DNA from: Ga0077555 sp050250755
GTDB taxonomy: Bacteria; Pseudomonadota; Alphaproteobacteria; Rhizobiales; Hyphomicrobiaceae
Direction: 5' to 3'
Length of the DNA: 64,000 bases
NCBI GenBank assembly: GCA_050250755.1
Contig: JBFWOB010000034.1
Coordinates: forward strand, 1 to 64,000
Positions within the stretch are counted from its first letter, which is position 1. The number at the start of each line of letters is the position of its first letter. Position numbers and translations under genes: made by a program. The notes beneath the pieces were generated by a model. That model saw only the letters and a program-made list of their open reading frames with translations. It searched no databases and was not told where the DNA came from. This document shows positions 46,268 to 55,673 of the stretch, in pieces.

Positions 46268-46507
46268 ATGAACAAGCACCTACATGCCCCCCGTATCGGT
46301 ATCATCACTCTCAGTGCGAGCGATCCGACCGCTCGGCATGCGGTCGCGCGTGACATCGACGAGATCAGCCGGGGACCGGGCTTCTTCTATGCTTCCGGGC
46401 ACGGAGTTGACGTGGATCGACTTATCGAGATGACCGCAAAGATGCGCCTGACGCTCCCGGCGCAGGAGAAACACAACATCGCGATCAAGGCCTACAAATC
46501 CTTCTAA
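46268..46507 (+). pseudogene. truncated 2OG-Fe(II) oxygenase (isopenicillin-N-synthase-like N terminus)
   Basis: 79 residues matching only the N-terminal DIOX_N part of IPNS-like oxygenases: ARHAVARDIDEISRGPGFFY followed by ASGHGVDVDRL and PAQEKHNIAIKAY. It stops at KSF-TAA where a full protein would continue for about 250 residues with the HxD...H triad. No continuation is seen in the next 250 nt, so it is a 5' fragment left by deletion or insertion. Confidence 0.7.
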
Positions 46508-46773
46508 CGAGGCCGGCCGAATGTGCAGACGAGCACTTGCCTGATGACACGTCGTTTATGCAGTTGGCGGCAAAGAACAATGGAATGGAAGCGGCATTGT
46601 TGGGCGTACTTATTGCCGGAGGCGCCCCTTTTCGGCAGCCTAGGCATTTTCGCCCATGATGGAGGCCTTGTTGTTGACCTCTCCGGGCGATCGGTCGGAA
46701 TTACTATCATTCAACTTGCGCCCCCGGACCAAGCGCAGCTCGGACGGCGGGGTCGTTGCGGTACGCTTCGGGC

Positions 46774-47490
46774 GTGAGCAACGTGGCCGCGACCATCGCC
46801 ATCCGCACAATCTCGCTAAACGCGATCGGGGGCGAGTGTTGGACTGCGCTACTCGATCTCCTCGATTCCGACGAGCAGCGCCGAGCGCTCTCCTTCGTTT
46901 TCGAGCGACATCGCCAACAGTTTGTTGTCGCACATGCCCTCAAGCGTCTGATGATCAGCGCGGTGACGGGCTCGCCGCCGCGGTCCCTAAGGTTCAAGGC
47001 GGTATGTGGAAGCAAGCCCTGGCTATATCCCACGGGCTGGCCGCACTTCAATCTCTCCCACTGCGAGGGCATGGTTGCGTGCGCGATCTCCTTGGATATC
47101 GACGTTGGAATTGACGTCGAGCCGCTGAACCGGGCAGATGCACTTGCTCTGGCAGACTGGTGTTGCTCGCCGACCGAGCAGCAGTGGTTGACTGAGCTGC
47201 CCGCCGCTAATAGGCCACATGGCTTCATGAAGATGTGGACACTGAAGGAGGCCGTTCTGAAGGCGGCCGGTTGCGGCGTAAGATACTTGCTACGGGACCT
47301 GTCGGTGTCAGTCGACCCTCCTGGGGTCACGATCTCGGACGGTATTCTCGGGAAGCCTGATTGCTGGCATGTCCGGCAGCACTGCGTCGGTCCGAGGCAC
47401 GTGCTGGCGCTCGCTTGGCGGGGCCCCGATGCGGGCGTGACCCTGGCGTCCGGCGACGTGCGTTCCTTACTTGACGAGCTTCAAGCCTGA
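46774..47490 (+). CDS. 4'-phosphopantetheinyl transferase, Sfp type
   Basis: About 238 residues. Motifs: HFNLSHCEGMVACAIS, magnesium-binding GIDVEPLNRAD and WTLKEAVLKAAG. It transfers phosphopantetheine from CoA to the carrier protein of the NRPS encoded at the right edge. The start is uncertain: no ATG or good ribosome site is present, and GTG 46774 or GTG 46783 is likely. Position at the head of the metallophore locus matches YbtD/EntD-type use. Confidence 0.9.
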   Translation: MSNVAATIAIRTISLNAIGGECWTALLDLLDSDEQRRALSFVFERHRQQFVVAHALKRLMISAVTGSPPRSLRFKAVCGSKPWLYPTGWPHFNLSHCEGMVACAISLDIDVGIDVEPLNRADALALADWCCSPTEQQWLTELPAANRPHGFMKMWTLKEAVLKAAGCGVRYLLRDLSVSVDPPGVTISDGILGKPDCWHVRQHCVGPRHVLALAWRGPDAGVTLASGDVRSLLDELQA

Positions 47491-47999
47491 ACGGCGATTC
47501 TTTCCCTGGACGGCGACCACCCTCGCAACAAGGAATCTTGGCAGCCATTCGACATGATCGGTAGAGCGCTCTTGAATGCGCATGACGATGTCCAGAGTCC
47601 CAGCGCGATACAGTCGCTGCACTTCGGATCGTTCGGCGGGTCGATCGTCAAGTTAATCTACGCCACGGCAGCGAGAGCGAGTGGTTGGCCTCAAGCCGTC
47701 GCAGCTTCAGAAGTCCGTGTGCATGTCGATGCGCCCTTCTCGATGGCGGATCAATCCCTGTTGCGCGGTCTGGTTCAACTATCTCTGCGCCGCCTCGCCG
47801 GAGTTGCCGTCGAGCAGTCAATCTGCTCAGCAGCAGACCAAGAGCGACACGACGACCGCAGATGCTCACTATAATTCATGACTAAATTAGTATAGATTAT
47901 GCTGCGAGGCGTAAACTCGTTTCGAGAGTCTTGCTGCGATTATTCTAGCGAACCACCTACGTTCAATCGATCGAGCAGCAAAGACGCGTAGATCATTCG
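47491..47999. other. 509-nt region before the AraC gene
   Basis: Holds one small frame (47554-47874, plus) with no recognisable motif, probably not a gene. 47868-47915 is AT-rich and the likely promoter or operator region for the AraC regulator. Confidence 0.4.
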
Positions 48000-48890
48000 A
48001 TGGCAGTTCAACTGATGAGCCACGATATGACACCAATCGCCGCCAGGCCCTTGCGCCGTATCGACAGTTGGTCCGAGCAGCTCGATTGCCGCTTTACAAT
48101 TCGCGCCGCCAACATCGAGTACGAAACTACTCAGACCTTCACCGGCCCGATCTCGCAAGGTGTACGCGTGGGCGTGATGTCCGCCGGTATCATAAGCGGT
48201 CGCATGGAGGGCCCGTTCGCAATGGCCGGTCCTTCAATCTACCTGCTCGCCAGCAACGACGAGCGCGAGGGCACTTACACGCTGCCGCCAAACAGTCGCA
48301 CCGAGTTCGTGGCTGTCGTAATGGACCCGGATGAGGCCAAGGATTCGGGCCTGCCGCTCGATCGCTTGATCGGCTCATCACCGAAATACACACGCTTCCT
48401 GCAGCGCGATGCCGAGCCGCAGTTGCAGGCGCTTGCGCTGCAGATCAGCGCGTGCCCGCTGAAGGGACCGATGCGACAGCTCTACCTTGCCGGCAAGTCG
48501 CTCGAGCTGACGGCCCTGATCGCCGGTGCGTTCTGTGACGAAACTTCGGTTGCATGCGCGGCATGCCCGTTCCTGTGCGGGCGAGACCTGAAGCGGATCT
48601 ACGATGCGCGCGAGATCCTGCTCGAGGCGATGGACGCCCCCCCATCACTGAAAGAGCTCAGCCGCCAGGTGGGATTGAACGTGAAGAAGCTGACAACCGG
48701 CTTTCGCTCCGCCTACGGCATGAGCGTTTATGAGATGCTGCAGGAGCACCGGCTCGAGCAGGCCTACGTCCTCCTTACATCCGGCGAGATGAATGTCTCG
48801 CAGGTTGCTTATCGCGTTGGCTATAGCGTTGCGCATTTCTCGACTTTGTTCAGACGCCGGTTCGGCGTATCGCCAAGCGAGTTGCGCTAG
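48000..48890 (+). CDS. AraC-family regulator, PchR/YbtA-like, with four-cysteine linker
   Basis: 296 residues. The C-terminal AraC DNA-binding domain is intact (SLKELSRQVGLNVKKLTTGF and VSQVAYRVGYSVAHFSTLFR). Relatives at siderophore loci activate receptor and synthesis genes when the ferric siderophore enters the cell. Between the sensing and DNA-binding parts lies a cysteine cluster, C179-x6-C186-x2-C189-x3-C193 (CAACPFLC core), not a feature I know from PchR or YbtA; it could bind a metal or Fe-S cluster. It directly precedes the TonB receptor gene. Confidence 0.9.
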   Translation: MAVQLMSHDMTPIAARPLRRIDSWSEQLDCRFTIRAANIEYETTQTFTGPISQGVRVGVMSAGIISGRMEGPFAMAGPSIYLLASNDEREGTYTLPPNSRTEFVAVVMDPDEAKDSGLPLDRLIGSSPKYTRFLQRDAEPQLQALALQISACPLKGPMRQLYLAGKSLELTALIAGAFCDETSVACAACPFLCGRDLKRIYDAREILLEAMDAPPSLKELSRQVGLNVKKLTTGFRSAYGMSVYEMLQEHRLEQAYVLLTSGEMNVSQVAYRVGYSVAHFSTLFRRRFGVSPSELR

Positions 48891-48982
48891 CTGTTCCACG
48901 TGGGGGTGAGCGGGAAGCCCCGATCGAAAGGAAAAGTCCCAGAGCCGAAAGCCACCGTTGTTCCGAATCTCCCCTTCTCGAT

Positions 48983-49002
48983 GAGATGGTTCGCACCATT
49001 TC
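48983..49002. promoter_or_regulatory. inverted repeat upstream of the TonB receptor gene
   Basis: GAGATGGT (48983-48990) and ACCATTTC (48995-49002) match at 7 of 8 positions around TCGC. It lies 17 nt before ATG 49020. Candidate site for the AraC regulator or an iron repressor, though its closeness to the start would also allow an RNA hairpin in the leader. Confidence 0.35.
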
Positions 49003-49019
49003 GGGGGGTTCAATAGGAA

Positions 49020-51377
49020 ATGGCGGTGGGGGTGATGAACGGAAATTCCATAAGAGCGCTCGCGATTGCGGCTGCGATGACAGCTCTGAGCCTGTCGCCC
49101 GAGGCGCTTGCCCAGGACGCGGGCTCGAGCCCGCAACAGGATGTCAACGTCCCGCAAGGCGGCAATGCAACAGCACCTGCGCCGGCGGCGGCGGCGGCGG
49201 CGGCGCCTGCCCAACCGGCTCCGGAAGCCATCGCGCCGCAGCCAGCGCCAAAAGCAGCGCAACGCCGGCAGCCGAGCGGAAATGCCGGCACGCCGATCAT
49301 CCTCGGCGACGTTACGGTAAATGCCCCAACTACACCGGCCAGTCGGCGTCCGCAACGCGAGACGACCGAGCAGGCCGCTCGGCGCCGCGTCATCGAGCAG
49401 ACCGTCACCGTTCGTCGCCGGGAAGAACCTATCCAGAGCGCGCCCGTCAGTGCCAAGGCGTTCCGGGGCGACGAGCTTGGCCCCACGCAGCGTGACACCG
49501 TGGAGACCGCCGTCGAGGGCGTCCCCAACATGGTGTTCTGGTCGCAAGGCAGCATATCGGCACCACAGATCTCCATTCGCGGCAATGGGGGCCTTGGCGG
49601 AAACGCCGGCATCGACCGGCAGCAGGGCGTCGGTTTCTTTATCGATGACGTCTTCGTTGCGCGCCCGACGGGCTATCCCACATACATTTGGGACGCCGAG
49701 AGGTTCGAGGTTGCACGCGGCTCTCAGGCTGTTCTTTACGGTCGCAACGCCATCGGCGGCGCCGTCAACATCGTCACCGAAAAGCCGGCAGATGAATTTT
49801 CCGGTTTCGGCAAGGTGACCTACGGATCGGACGGTCTCAAGCGCTTCACGGGCGCCGCCAACATACCAATCAACGACATCATAACGACCCGGTCGTCGAT
49901 CACGCTGACAGGCCGCGGTGGTGTACTCGACAATCGCTACGACGGATCGACTGTTGGGGACATCAGGAGCGGCGCGGGCCGGTTCACGACCGATATCCGT
50001 CCCAGCGCTGACACGTTGCTTCGGATTTCAGGTGATTATGGACGCGACAATTCGGAGGGCTGGGCATTCGGCCTCGTGTCCGATGTCCTGAAAGGTCGAA
50101 TCAACGTCAATGAGCGGCCGATCGAGCATCGCGATGTCGGTGGCATCAGCGCTCGGCTCGAGCATAATTTCGATACGTTCAAGTTGACGACCAATTCCGC
50201 CTATCGCGGCTATCGGTACGCCACGCTTCTAGACGGCGACTTCCTCCCGCAACCGCTTTACAGCCAGGGTCAATGGCAGAATCAGGATCAGTTCACACAG
50301 GAGATCCGCCTTAGCGGCAGACTGAACAATCGCTTAGGCTGGGTACTCGGCGGCTTCTATCTGTGGGAGCACCTGAGGGGCGCCGACCAATTCGATCTTT
50401 TCGGCGTTCCGCCTGCGCTATGGAGCAACAATAGCCTCGACCAGCGCACCAACAGCTACTCGGCGTTCGGCGAGCTCTCGTATGCCGTCTCAAACCGCCT
50501 CGAGCTGATTGCCGGTCTGCGGTACACATACGAGACCAAGGAAGGCCGCGCCGCCATCGCCACGCCGTCCGGCACCTACGCCTTCGGGATGCCGGTCGCC
50601 GCCAGCGGATCGGCCGACTTCGACGGGCTCACACCAGAGTTTACCGCCCGGTATCGTGTAACCAATGACATGATGGCCTACGCTCGTGCCAGCAATGGTT
50701 TCCGGGCCGGCGGCATCAGCCAGTTCATCGCCAACAATCAGATCAATATCTACGATCCCGAGACGGTGTGGACCTACGAGGTCGGTACAAAAAGCCGTTG
50801 GTTCGACAAGCGCCTGCTTGTCGACGTCGCGGTCTTCTACAACGACTGGCAGAACCAGCAGGTGATGGAGTACGTGCTGCCCCGAGGCCGCGTCATCGGC
50901 AACGCCGGTAAGGCGCGGTCATACGGGTTCGAAGTGGAAGGCAGCTACAAGCTCACACGGGAATGGCAGCTCTTTGCCGGATACGGCTTTCTCGACGCAC
51001 GTTACGAGGACTACGAGGACGCGGTCCGCGGCGTCATATACGACGGCAACACCATTCCTCTCTCGCCCAGGCACAGCGTCAACGCCGGGGTAAAATATGA
51101 AGAGTACATGGGCCACGGCATCACACTCTTTGCCGGCGCAAACTACAATTACAAAGGAGCTTATTATTTCCTCGCCGACAATTTGTACGAGCAGGCGCCC
51201 CTGCATCTCGTGAATGCCCAGCTCGGCATCCGGAAGGACAACTGGGAAGCCGAGATCTGGGCGAAGAACATGCTCGATGAGCGGTATCTCGCGGGTTACT
51301 ACCGCTCCGGCACCCTCGACGTCGGTGCTCCGGGTGACGGTCGCACCTTCGGGGTTACGCTCACAGGCCGGTTCTGA
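49020..51377 (+). CDS. TonB-dependent siderophore receptor
   Basis: 785 residues. Signal peptide (ALAIAAAMTALSLSPEALAQ), then an unusual low-complexity Ala/Pro-rich stretch of about 60 residues. The plug domain (about 130-260) has VPNMVFWSQGSISAPQISIRG and VARGSQAVLYGRNAIGGAVN. The beta-barrel ends at the C-terminal aromatic VTLTGRF. Imports the ferric complex across the outer membrane. Start 49020 or ATG 49035; neither has a clear advantage. Its stop overlaps the first ABC gene by one base (TGATG). Confidence 0.95.
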   Translation: MAVGVMNGNSIRALAIAAAMTALSLSPEALAQDAGSSPQQDVNVPQGGNATAPAPAAAAAAAPAQPAPEAIAPQPAPKAAQRRQPSGNAGTPIILGDVTVNAPTTPASRRPQRETTEQAARRRVIEQTVTVRRREEPIQSAPVSAKAFRGDELGPTQRDTVETAVEGVPNMVFWSQGSISAPQISIRGNGGLGGNAGIDRQQGVGFFIDDVFVARPTGYPTYIWDAERFEVARGSQAVLYGRNAIGGAVNIVTEKPADEFSGFGKVTYGSDGLKRFTGAANIPINDIITTRSSITLTGRGGVLDNRYDGSTVGDIRSGAGRFTTDIRPSADTLLRISGDYGRDNSEGWAFGLVSDVLKGRINVNERPIEHRDVGGISARLEHNFDTFKLTTNSAYRGYRYATLLDGDFLPQPLYSQGQWQNQDQFTQEIRLSGRLNNRLGWVLGGFYLWEHLRGADQFDLFGVPPALWSNNSLDQRTNSYSAFGELSYAVSNRLELIAGLRYTYETKEGRAAIATPSGTYAFGMPVAASGSADFDGLTPEFTARYRVTNDMMAYARASNGFRAGGISQFIANNQINIYDPETVWTYEVGTKSRWFDKRLLVDVAVFYNDWQNQQVMEYVLPRGRVIGNAGKARSYGFEVEGSYKLTREWQLFAGYGFLDARYEDYEDAVRGVIYDGNTIPLSPRHSVNAGVKYEEYMGHGITLFAGANYNYKGAYYFLADNLYEQAPLHLVNAQLGIRKDNWEAEIWAKNMLDERYLAGYYRSGTLDVGAPGDGRTFGVTLTGRF
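49185..49205 (+). repeat. (GCG)7 trinucleotide repeat in the receptor gene
   Basis: Seven uninterrupted GCG codons give a seven-alanine run within the periplasmic Ala/Pro-rich segment after the signal peptide. Slippage would change length without shifting the frame. Confidence 0.9.
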
Positions 51378-53143
51378 TGGCGTCGTCCGCGTCCCCAATC
51401 CGGACATTGGCCGGACTGCTGAGGCAGCAGCCGGCCCACTTCATCGGTGCTTGCTTCTCCGGAACCTTGGCGACGCTGCTGAGCCTGGTTCCTTACGTGA
51501 TCGTCTGGTGGCTCGTGATGTCGCTCATCGACGGCCGTGCCACCAGCGCGAGCATCTTATGGGGCGCGATGTGGCTCGGGTTTTCCATCTTCGCGCGTCA
51601 TGCTTGTTTTGCGTTATCCAGCGTGCTTTCCCATTTCGCAGCCTTCAATGTGCAGGTGGCGTTACGGCGCACGATGGTGCGCGTTCTGTTTCGAGTGCCC
51701 CTCGGGCTGTTCGACCGTAATCGCGAGAGCGCCTGGCGTACTGCCTTGATCGATGACGTCGAGGCTATCGAGGACGGGGTCGCCCATCTCGCACCGGAAC
51801 TGACCGCGATCGTCCTGGGCGCCGCGACAGTGGCAGCAGTGCTGATCTGGCTGGACTGGCGCCTAGCATTGGCCGCGCTCGCACCCCTGCTCCTGGCCGT
51901 CTCCGTCCTGCACCGCATGCAACGCAATGCACGCCCGGCCGCCGATGCCTATCGCGCGAGCACGGTCGAGCTCAATGGCGTGTCGGCGGAGCTCGCACGG
52001 GGCATCGAGGTGCTCAAGCTTTTCAACGAAGGAGGTCAGTCGACCGCCCGTCTCGATCGCGTTTCGCAGTCCTTCATCGGCTCCGTCCACGATTGGGTGC
52101 GCCTCTGCCTTCTGCCTGGCAACCTGTTCTCCGTGATGATCGGATCCAGCCTCGCCTTCGTCCTTCCACTCAGCCTTTTCCTCATCAGCGAGAATAGCCT
52201 CTCCGTCTCAAGTCTCGTTCTGGTTGTTTTGCTTTGTTCCGGACTAGGCGAGGTCTTCGTCCGCCTAGGTGACTTCGTCGGCCGCATCGGGCGGCAAGAG
52301 ACTGTTCTCTCGCGCATCTCCGAGCTGACAGATGCTCCGACGATCACATTCGGCAACGGCTCGGTGAGGCTTGGCGCGCCGCACGTCGTGTTCGACAATG
52401 TTTCGTTCGCGTACGACGAAAGCGTCGTGCTGAGAGATCTCAGTTTCGAAATCCCGTCTGGGAACATCGTCGCCATCGTTGGCCCCTCCGGCGGAGGAAA
52501 GAGTACCGTCGCGCGCCTGACCGCGCGGTTCTTCGATCCACAAGCGGGTTCGGTCTCGATCGGCGGTGCGAATTTACGCAGCTTGCCGCCGGCCCAACTC
52601 GCCGGCCTCGTCGCCACCGTCTTCCAGGACCCGATCCTGTTTTCCGACAGCATCGCCGCCAACATCAGGATCGGCCGCGAAAGTGCGAGCGACAAAGAGG
52701 TCGCGCGCGCCGCTGAACTCGCGCAGGCACACGATTTCATTACCGCCTTGCCGGATGGCTACCGGACTGTGCTGGCTGAGGGTGGAAAAAGTCTGTCGTT
52801 AGGGCAGCGCCAGCGGATCGCAATCGCGCGGGCACTCATCTGCGACGCACCCGTCCTTGTGCTGGATGAGATCACCGCATTTGCCGACCCCGAAACTGAG
52901 ACACTCGTGCAGCGCGCGCTGGACGAATTGCTTGCCGGGCAGCGAACGGTCCTCCTGATTGCCCATCGCCTGCGGACTGCGATGGGTGCCGACCGGATCC
53001 TGGTCGTCGACAAGGGCCAGATCGTCGAAAGCGGAACGCACGCTGCGCTGCTCACCAGGGATGGTCTCTACGCCCGCCTTTGGGATACGCAGACCGCCGG
53101 AACGCGTCTTCACAAGGCCACCGCGGAAAGTGCGGTGCCATGA
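51377..53143 (+). CDS. siderophore ABC transporter, fused permease-ATPase (YbtP/YbtQ/IrtA-type)
   Basis: 588 residues: an N-terminal six-helix exporter-fold membrane domain (about 1-320) and a C-terminal ATPase: Walker A GPSGGGKST, signature LSLGQRQRIAIARAL, Walker B VLVLDEITAFADP. The signature has LSLGQ instead of LSGGQ. Walker B ends in Glu, so it should hydrolyse ATP. Such pairs (YbtP/Q, IrtA/B) import ferric siderophores despite the exporter fold. Forms a heterodimer with the next gene, which it overlaps by ATGA. Confidence 0.93.
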   Translation: MASSASPIRTLAGLLRQQPAHFIGACFSGTLATLLSLVPYVIVWWLVMSLIDGRATSASILWGAMWLGFSIFARHACFALSSVLSHFAAFNVQVALRRTMVRVLFRVPLGLFDRNRESAWRTALIDDVEAIEDGVAHLAPELTAIVLGAATVAAVLIWLDWRLALAALAPLLLAVSVLHRMQRNARPAADAYRASTVELNGVSAELARGIEVLKLFNEGGQSTARLDRVSQSFIGSVHDWVRLCLLPGNLFSVMIGSSLAFVLPLSLFLISENSLSVSSLVLVVLLCSGLGEVFVRLGDFVGRIGRQETVLSRISELTDAPTITFGNGSVRLGAPHVVFDNVSFAYDESVVLRDLSFEIPSGNIVAIVGPSGGGKSTVARLTARFFDPQAGSVSIGGANLRSLPPAQLAGLVATVFQDPILFSDSIAANIRIGRESASDKEVARAAELAQAHDFITALPDGYRTVLAEGGKSLSLGQRQRIAIARALICDAPVLVLDEITAFADPETETLVQRALDELLAGQRTVLLIAHRLRTAMGADRILVVDKGQIVESGTHAALLTRDGLYARLWDTQTAGTRLHKATAESAVP

Positions 53144-54960
53144 TGATGCTTCGCAATCCCACACTCATCCACATCGGCGACGCCGACGACTGGAGATCTT
53201 TGCGCATCGGACTGGCATGGCATGTCGGCGCCTCGCTTCTCGAGCTCGCGCCGCTCGTCGTATTCCTCGTCCTTCTCATCCAAAGCAACGGCCGGTTCGA
53301 GCGTATTGCTACGCCGACAGCGGCCGTTGCCTGCCTAGCGATCATGCTCGCGTCCATGCTCGGTCGTTTGCTGCTTTTGAACCTGGCGAACGGCCGTTGC
53401 TACGAGGTCGGCTTTCATATCGGAATGTCGGTCCGGCGGGCGATCATAGATCATCTCCGGATGCTGCCGGTCCACGCAATTCCCCAGCGTGGCTCGGGAA
53501 GCGTCGCAGCGCTGATGACCGATCAGGTCAACCGGATCGAGCATGTGCTCGCACACACCGGCGGCGTCTGGCTCGGCAACATCGTTCGCCTGTTTTTGTG
53601 CTTCGTCATTCTGTTCTGGCTGGATGCACCGCTGGCGCTTTTGTTTGGTCTTGCACTCGCGATCACATTCGGCCTTTTCATTTTAGCGAAGGGACGCATG
53701 GACGCTCTCGCGGCAGGTCGCAGCGCGACGCTGTCGCAAGCCAACGCCACACTCGCGGATATTCTCCACGGCATACAGGTTCTGCGCGCCTTCGGTCGCG
53801 AATCAGGAGCGACGATCGCTGCACTCGACCGGCTCATCGTCGACATTGCGAATGTCTACCGGTCGGCTATGCGCCGCATTTCACCGTTCATATTCGCCGG
53901 CTTGTTCGTCGCCGATCTGGCATTGCTTGTGGCGGTGCTCGCACTCTCGGTTCCCGCCCAGGCGGAAATGGCCGACGCCGCCGCACGGAACGCCCACTTC
54001 ACACGTCTCGCAGCATTCCTGATTACCGCGTTCTGGGCGCTCGTCCCCGTGGTGCGCTTGCAGAAAGTCATGATCCATATGAGGGCGGCGGACGAAGGCG
54101 TCCGTAACGTGACTGCCTTCTTGGCACTCGAACCCCTCGCAGTGGCGCCGCCGGAGCGGTTGCCTGACGGCTTCTCGATCGACCTCGACAATGTGTGTTT
54201 CGCCTACCAGGGCGCGACGGCGCCGGCACTCGACGGCGTATCCCTGCATATCGGTGAGGGCACCTGCCTCGCCATCGTCGGCTCGAGCGGTGCCGGAAAA
54301 ACCACGCTCGTGCAGCTTATCACCCGCTTCGTCGATCCCACATCCGGTACCGTCAGGATCGGCGGGATAGACATTCGGAGCATTCCGCCCGAGCGCTTGT
54401 CACAGCGGATCGCCTGCGTCCTGCAAGACATGATCCTCTTCAATGACACGATCGAAGCGAACATTGCCATGGGCCGCGCCGGTGCATCGCCGGCAGAGAT
54501 CGTTGCGGCAGCGCAGGCTGCCGGGGCCGCAGAATTCATCGACCGGCTTCCCCTTGGATATCGCACGCGCGTCGGCGACGGGGGCGCCAGGCTCTCGGGC
54601 GGAGAGCGGGCACGCATCGCCATCGCCCGCGCCCTCTTGAAGGGTGCCGACATCGTCATCCTCGATGAAGCGACCGCGGCGCTGGATCCCATTGCGGAGA
54701 GCACTCTCAAAGACGCCATCGCCAGCCTCGCCGGCCGCAGCACAGTGATCCTCATAACGCATCGCCTGGGAATGGTCCGCTGGGCAGATCGCATCGCACT
54801 GCTGGACGGCGGCCGTCTCACCGATGCGGGCGGACACGACGAACTGCTGGGCCGCAACCCCACCTATCGGCGCCTCTGGCAAAGCCATGAGGAAGCGTTG
54901 GCATGGTCGGTCAGCGGCCCGCGCCGCCGCGATGCACATTCAGCCGCGAGGGAACGATGA
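53140..54960 (+). CDS. siderophore ABC transporter, fused permease-ATPase partner
   Basis: About 606 residues with the same architecture. Walker A GSSGAGKTT, signature LSGGERARIAIARAL, Walker B IVILDEATAALDP, switch LITHRLGM. The start at 53140 overlaps the previous stop (ATGA). Its canonical signature complements the altered one of its partner, a common asymmetry in heterodimers. Inner membrane. Confidence 0.93.
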   Translation: MMMLRNPTLIHIGDADDWRSLRIGLAWHVGASLLELAPLVVFLVLLIQSNGRFERIATPTAAVACLAIMLASMLGRLLLLNLANGRCYEVGFHIGMSVRRAIIDHLRMLPVHAIPQRGSGSVAALMTDQVNRIEHVLAHTGGVWLGNIVRLFLCFVILFWLDAPLALLFGLALAITFGLFILAKGRMDALAAGRSATLSQANATLADILHGIQVLRAFGRESGATIAALDRLIVDIANVYRSAMRRISPFIFAGLFVADLALLVAVLALSVPAQAEMADAAARNAHFTRLAAFLITAFWALVPVVRLQKVMIHMRAADEGVRNVTAFLALEPLAVAPPERLPDGFSIDLDNVCFAYQGATAPALDGVSLHIGEGTCLAIVGSSGAGKTTLVQLITRFVDPTSGTVRIGGIDIRSIPPERLSQRIACVLQDMILFNDTIEANIAMGRAGASPAEIVAAAQAAGAAEFIDRLPLGYRTRVGDGGARLSGGERARIAIARALLKGADIVILDEATAALDPIAESTLKDAIASLAGRSTVILITHRLGMVRWADRIALLDGGRLTDAGGHDELLGRNPTYRRLWQSHEEALAWSVSGPRRRDAHSAARER

Positions 54961-55658
54961 ACCGCGGACTTTCCAAAATCCTTTCGCACTTCTCGCTCGG
55001 CGCATACGAGTGGCGCTGGCAACTGATCGGCGTCGCAATCTCCCTCGTGGCGCTCTTCAGTTATTATCTCGGTTATCTGATCGCATCGCGGCAGAACGCA
55101 GAAGGCACCTTCACGCTGCCCGGCTACTTGTGCCTCTTCGGCGGCCTGGCCTCCCTCGTGTGGCTGGTCATGCCTTTCCTGCCGCAACCGAGGCTGCCGG
55201 GCATTATTGGGCTCCTGCATGGCGAGCCCGTCTCGCCCGTGGCGATCGCCACGCAGCTCTATGGAATAATCGTCGGCGCGTGGTTCTTCGCTTTCACGGC
55301 CAAGTCGACGCGCAGCAACTGGAACGTCACCTATCACAAGTTCTTTGCGCCAGAGCGCCTCATCACAGACGGCCAATACGGCGTCGTACGCCATCCGATG
55401 CTGATCGGTGATTTTCTCTGCCACGCCGGCATAGCGATCGCGACCGGCGGCATTTTCACGATCGCGCTCGTCGCCGCTTACTACCTCATCGCCGAGGCGT
55501 TCATCGAGATCCAGGAGCGGTACGTCCTCTATCCGAAATTCAAGGATGAGTACCGCGAGTATGCGCGTCGGACGCCGCGCTCCTGGAGCAAGGGGCTCGC
55601 TGCGACCTCGATCGTCGGCGCTGCACTCGTAGCCGGAACACTAGCGACCACCCTTTAA
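54957..55658 (+). CDS. integral membrane methyltransferase, ICMT/PEMT-like
   Basis: 233 residues, about five hydrophobic segments. The C-terminal motif of the isoprenylcysteine methyltransferase/phospholipid methyltransferase group is visible: GVVRHPMLIGDFL for SAM binding and EIQERYVLYPKFKDEYREYA followed by RRTPR. ATGA overlap with the ABC gene makes it part of the transport operon. Substrate unknown; methylating a membrane-bound siderophore intermediate is one possibility. Confidence 0.8.
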   Translation: MNRGLSKILSHFSLGAYEWRWQLIGVAISLVALFSYYLGYLIASRQNAEGTFTLPGYLCLFGGLASLVWLVMPFLPQPRLPGIIGLLHGEPVSPVAIATQLYGIIVGAWFFAFTAKSTRSNWNVTYHKFFAPERLITDGQYGVVRHPMLIGDFLCHAGIAIATGGIFTIALVAAYYLIAEAFIEIQERYVLYPKFKDEYREYARRTPRSWSKGLAATSIVGAALVAGTLATTL

Positions 55659-55673
55659 GTCAGGAGTGACCCC

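Noticed and set aside
46268..46507. Idea that the truncated oxygenase also reads through a stop as a selenoprotein
   Set aside because: The stop is TAA and no family sequence continues in any frame after it.
47554..47874. Small plus-strand frame upstream of the siderophore AraC gene
   Set aside because: No motif, no good ribosome site and no overlap with neighbours; kept only as part of the intergenic note.
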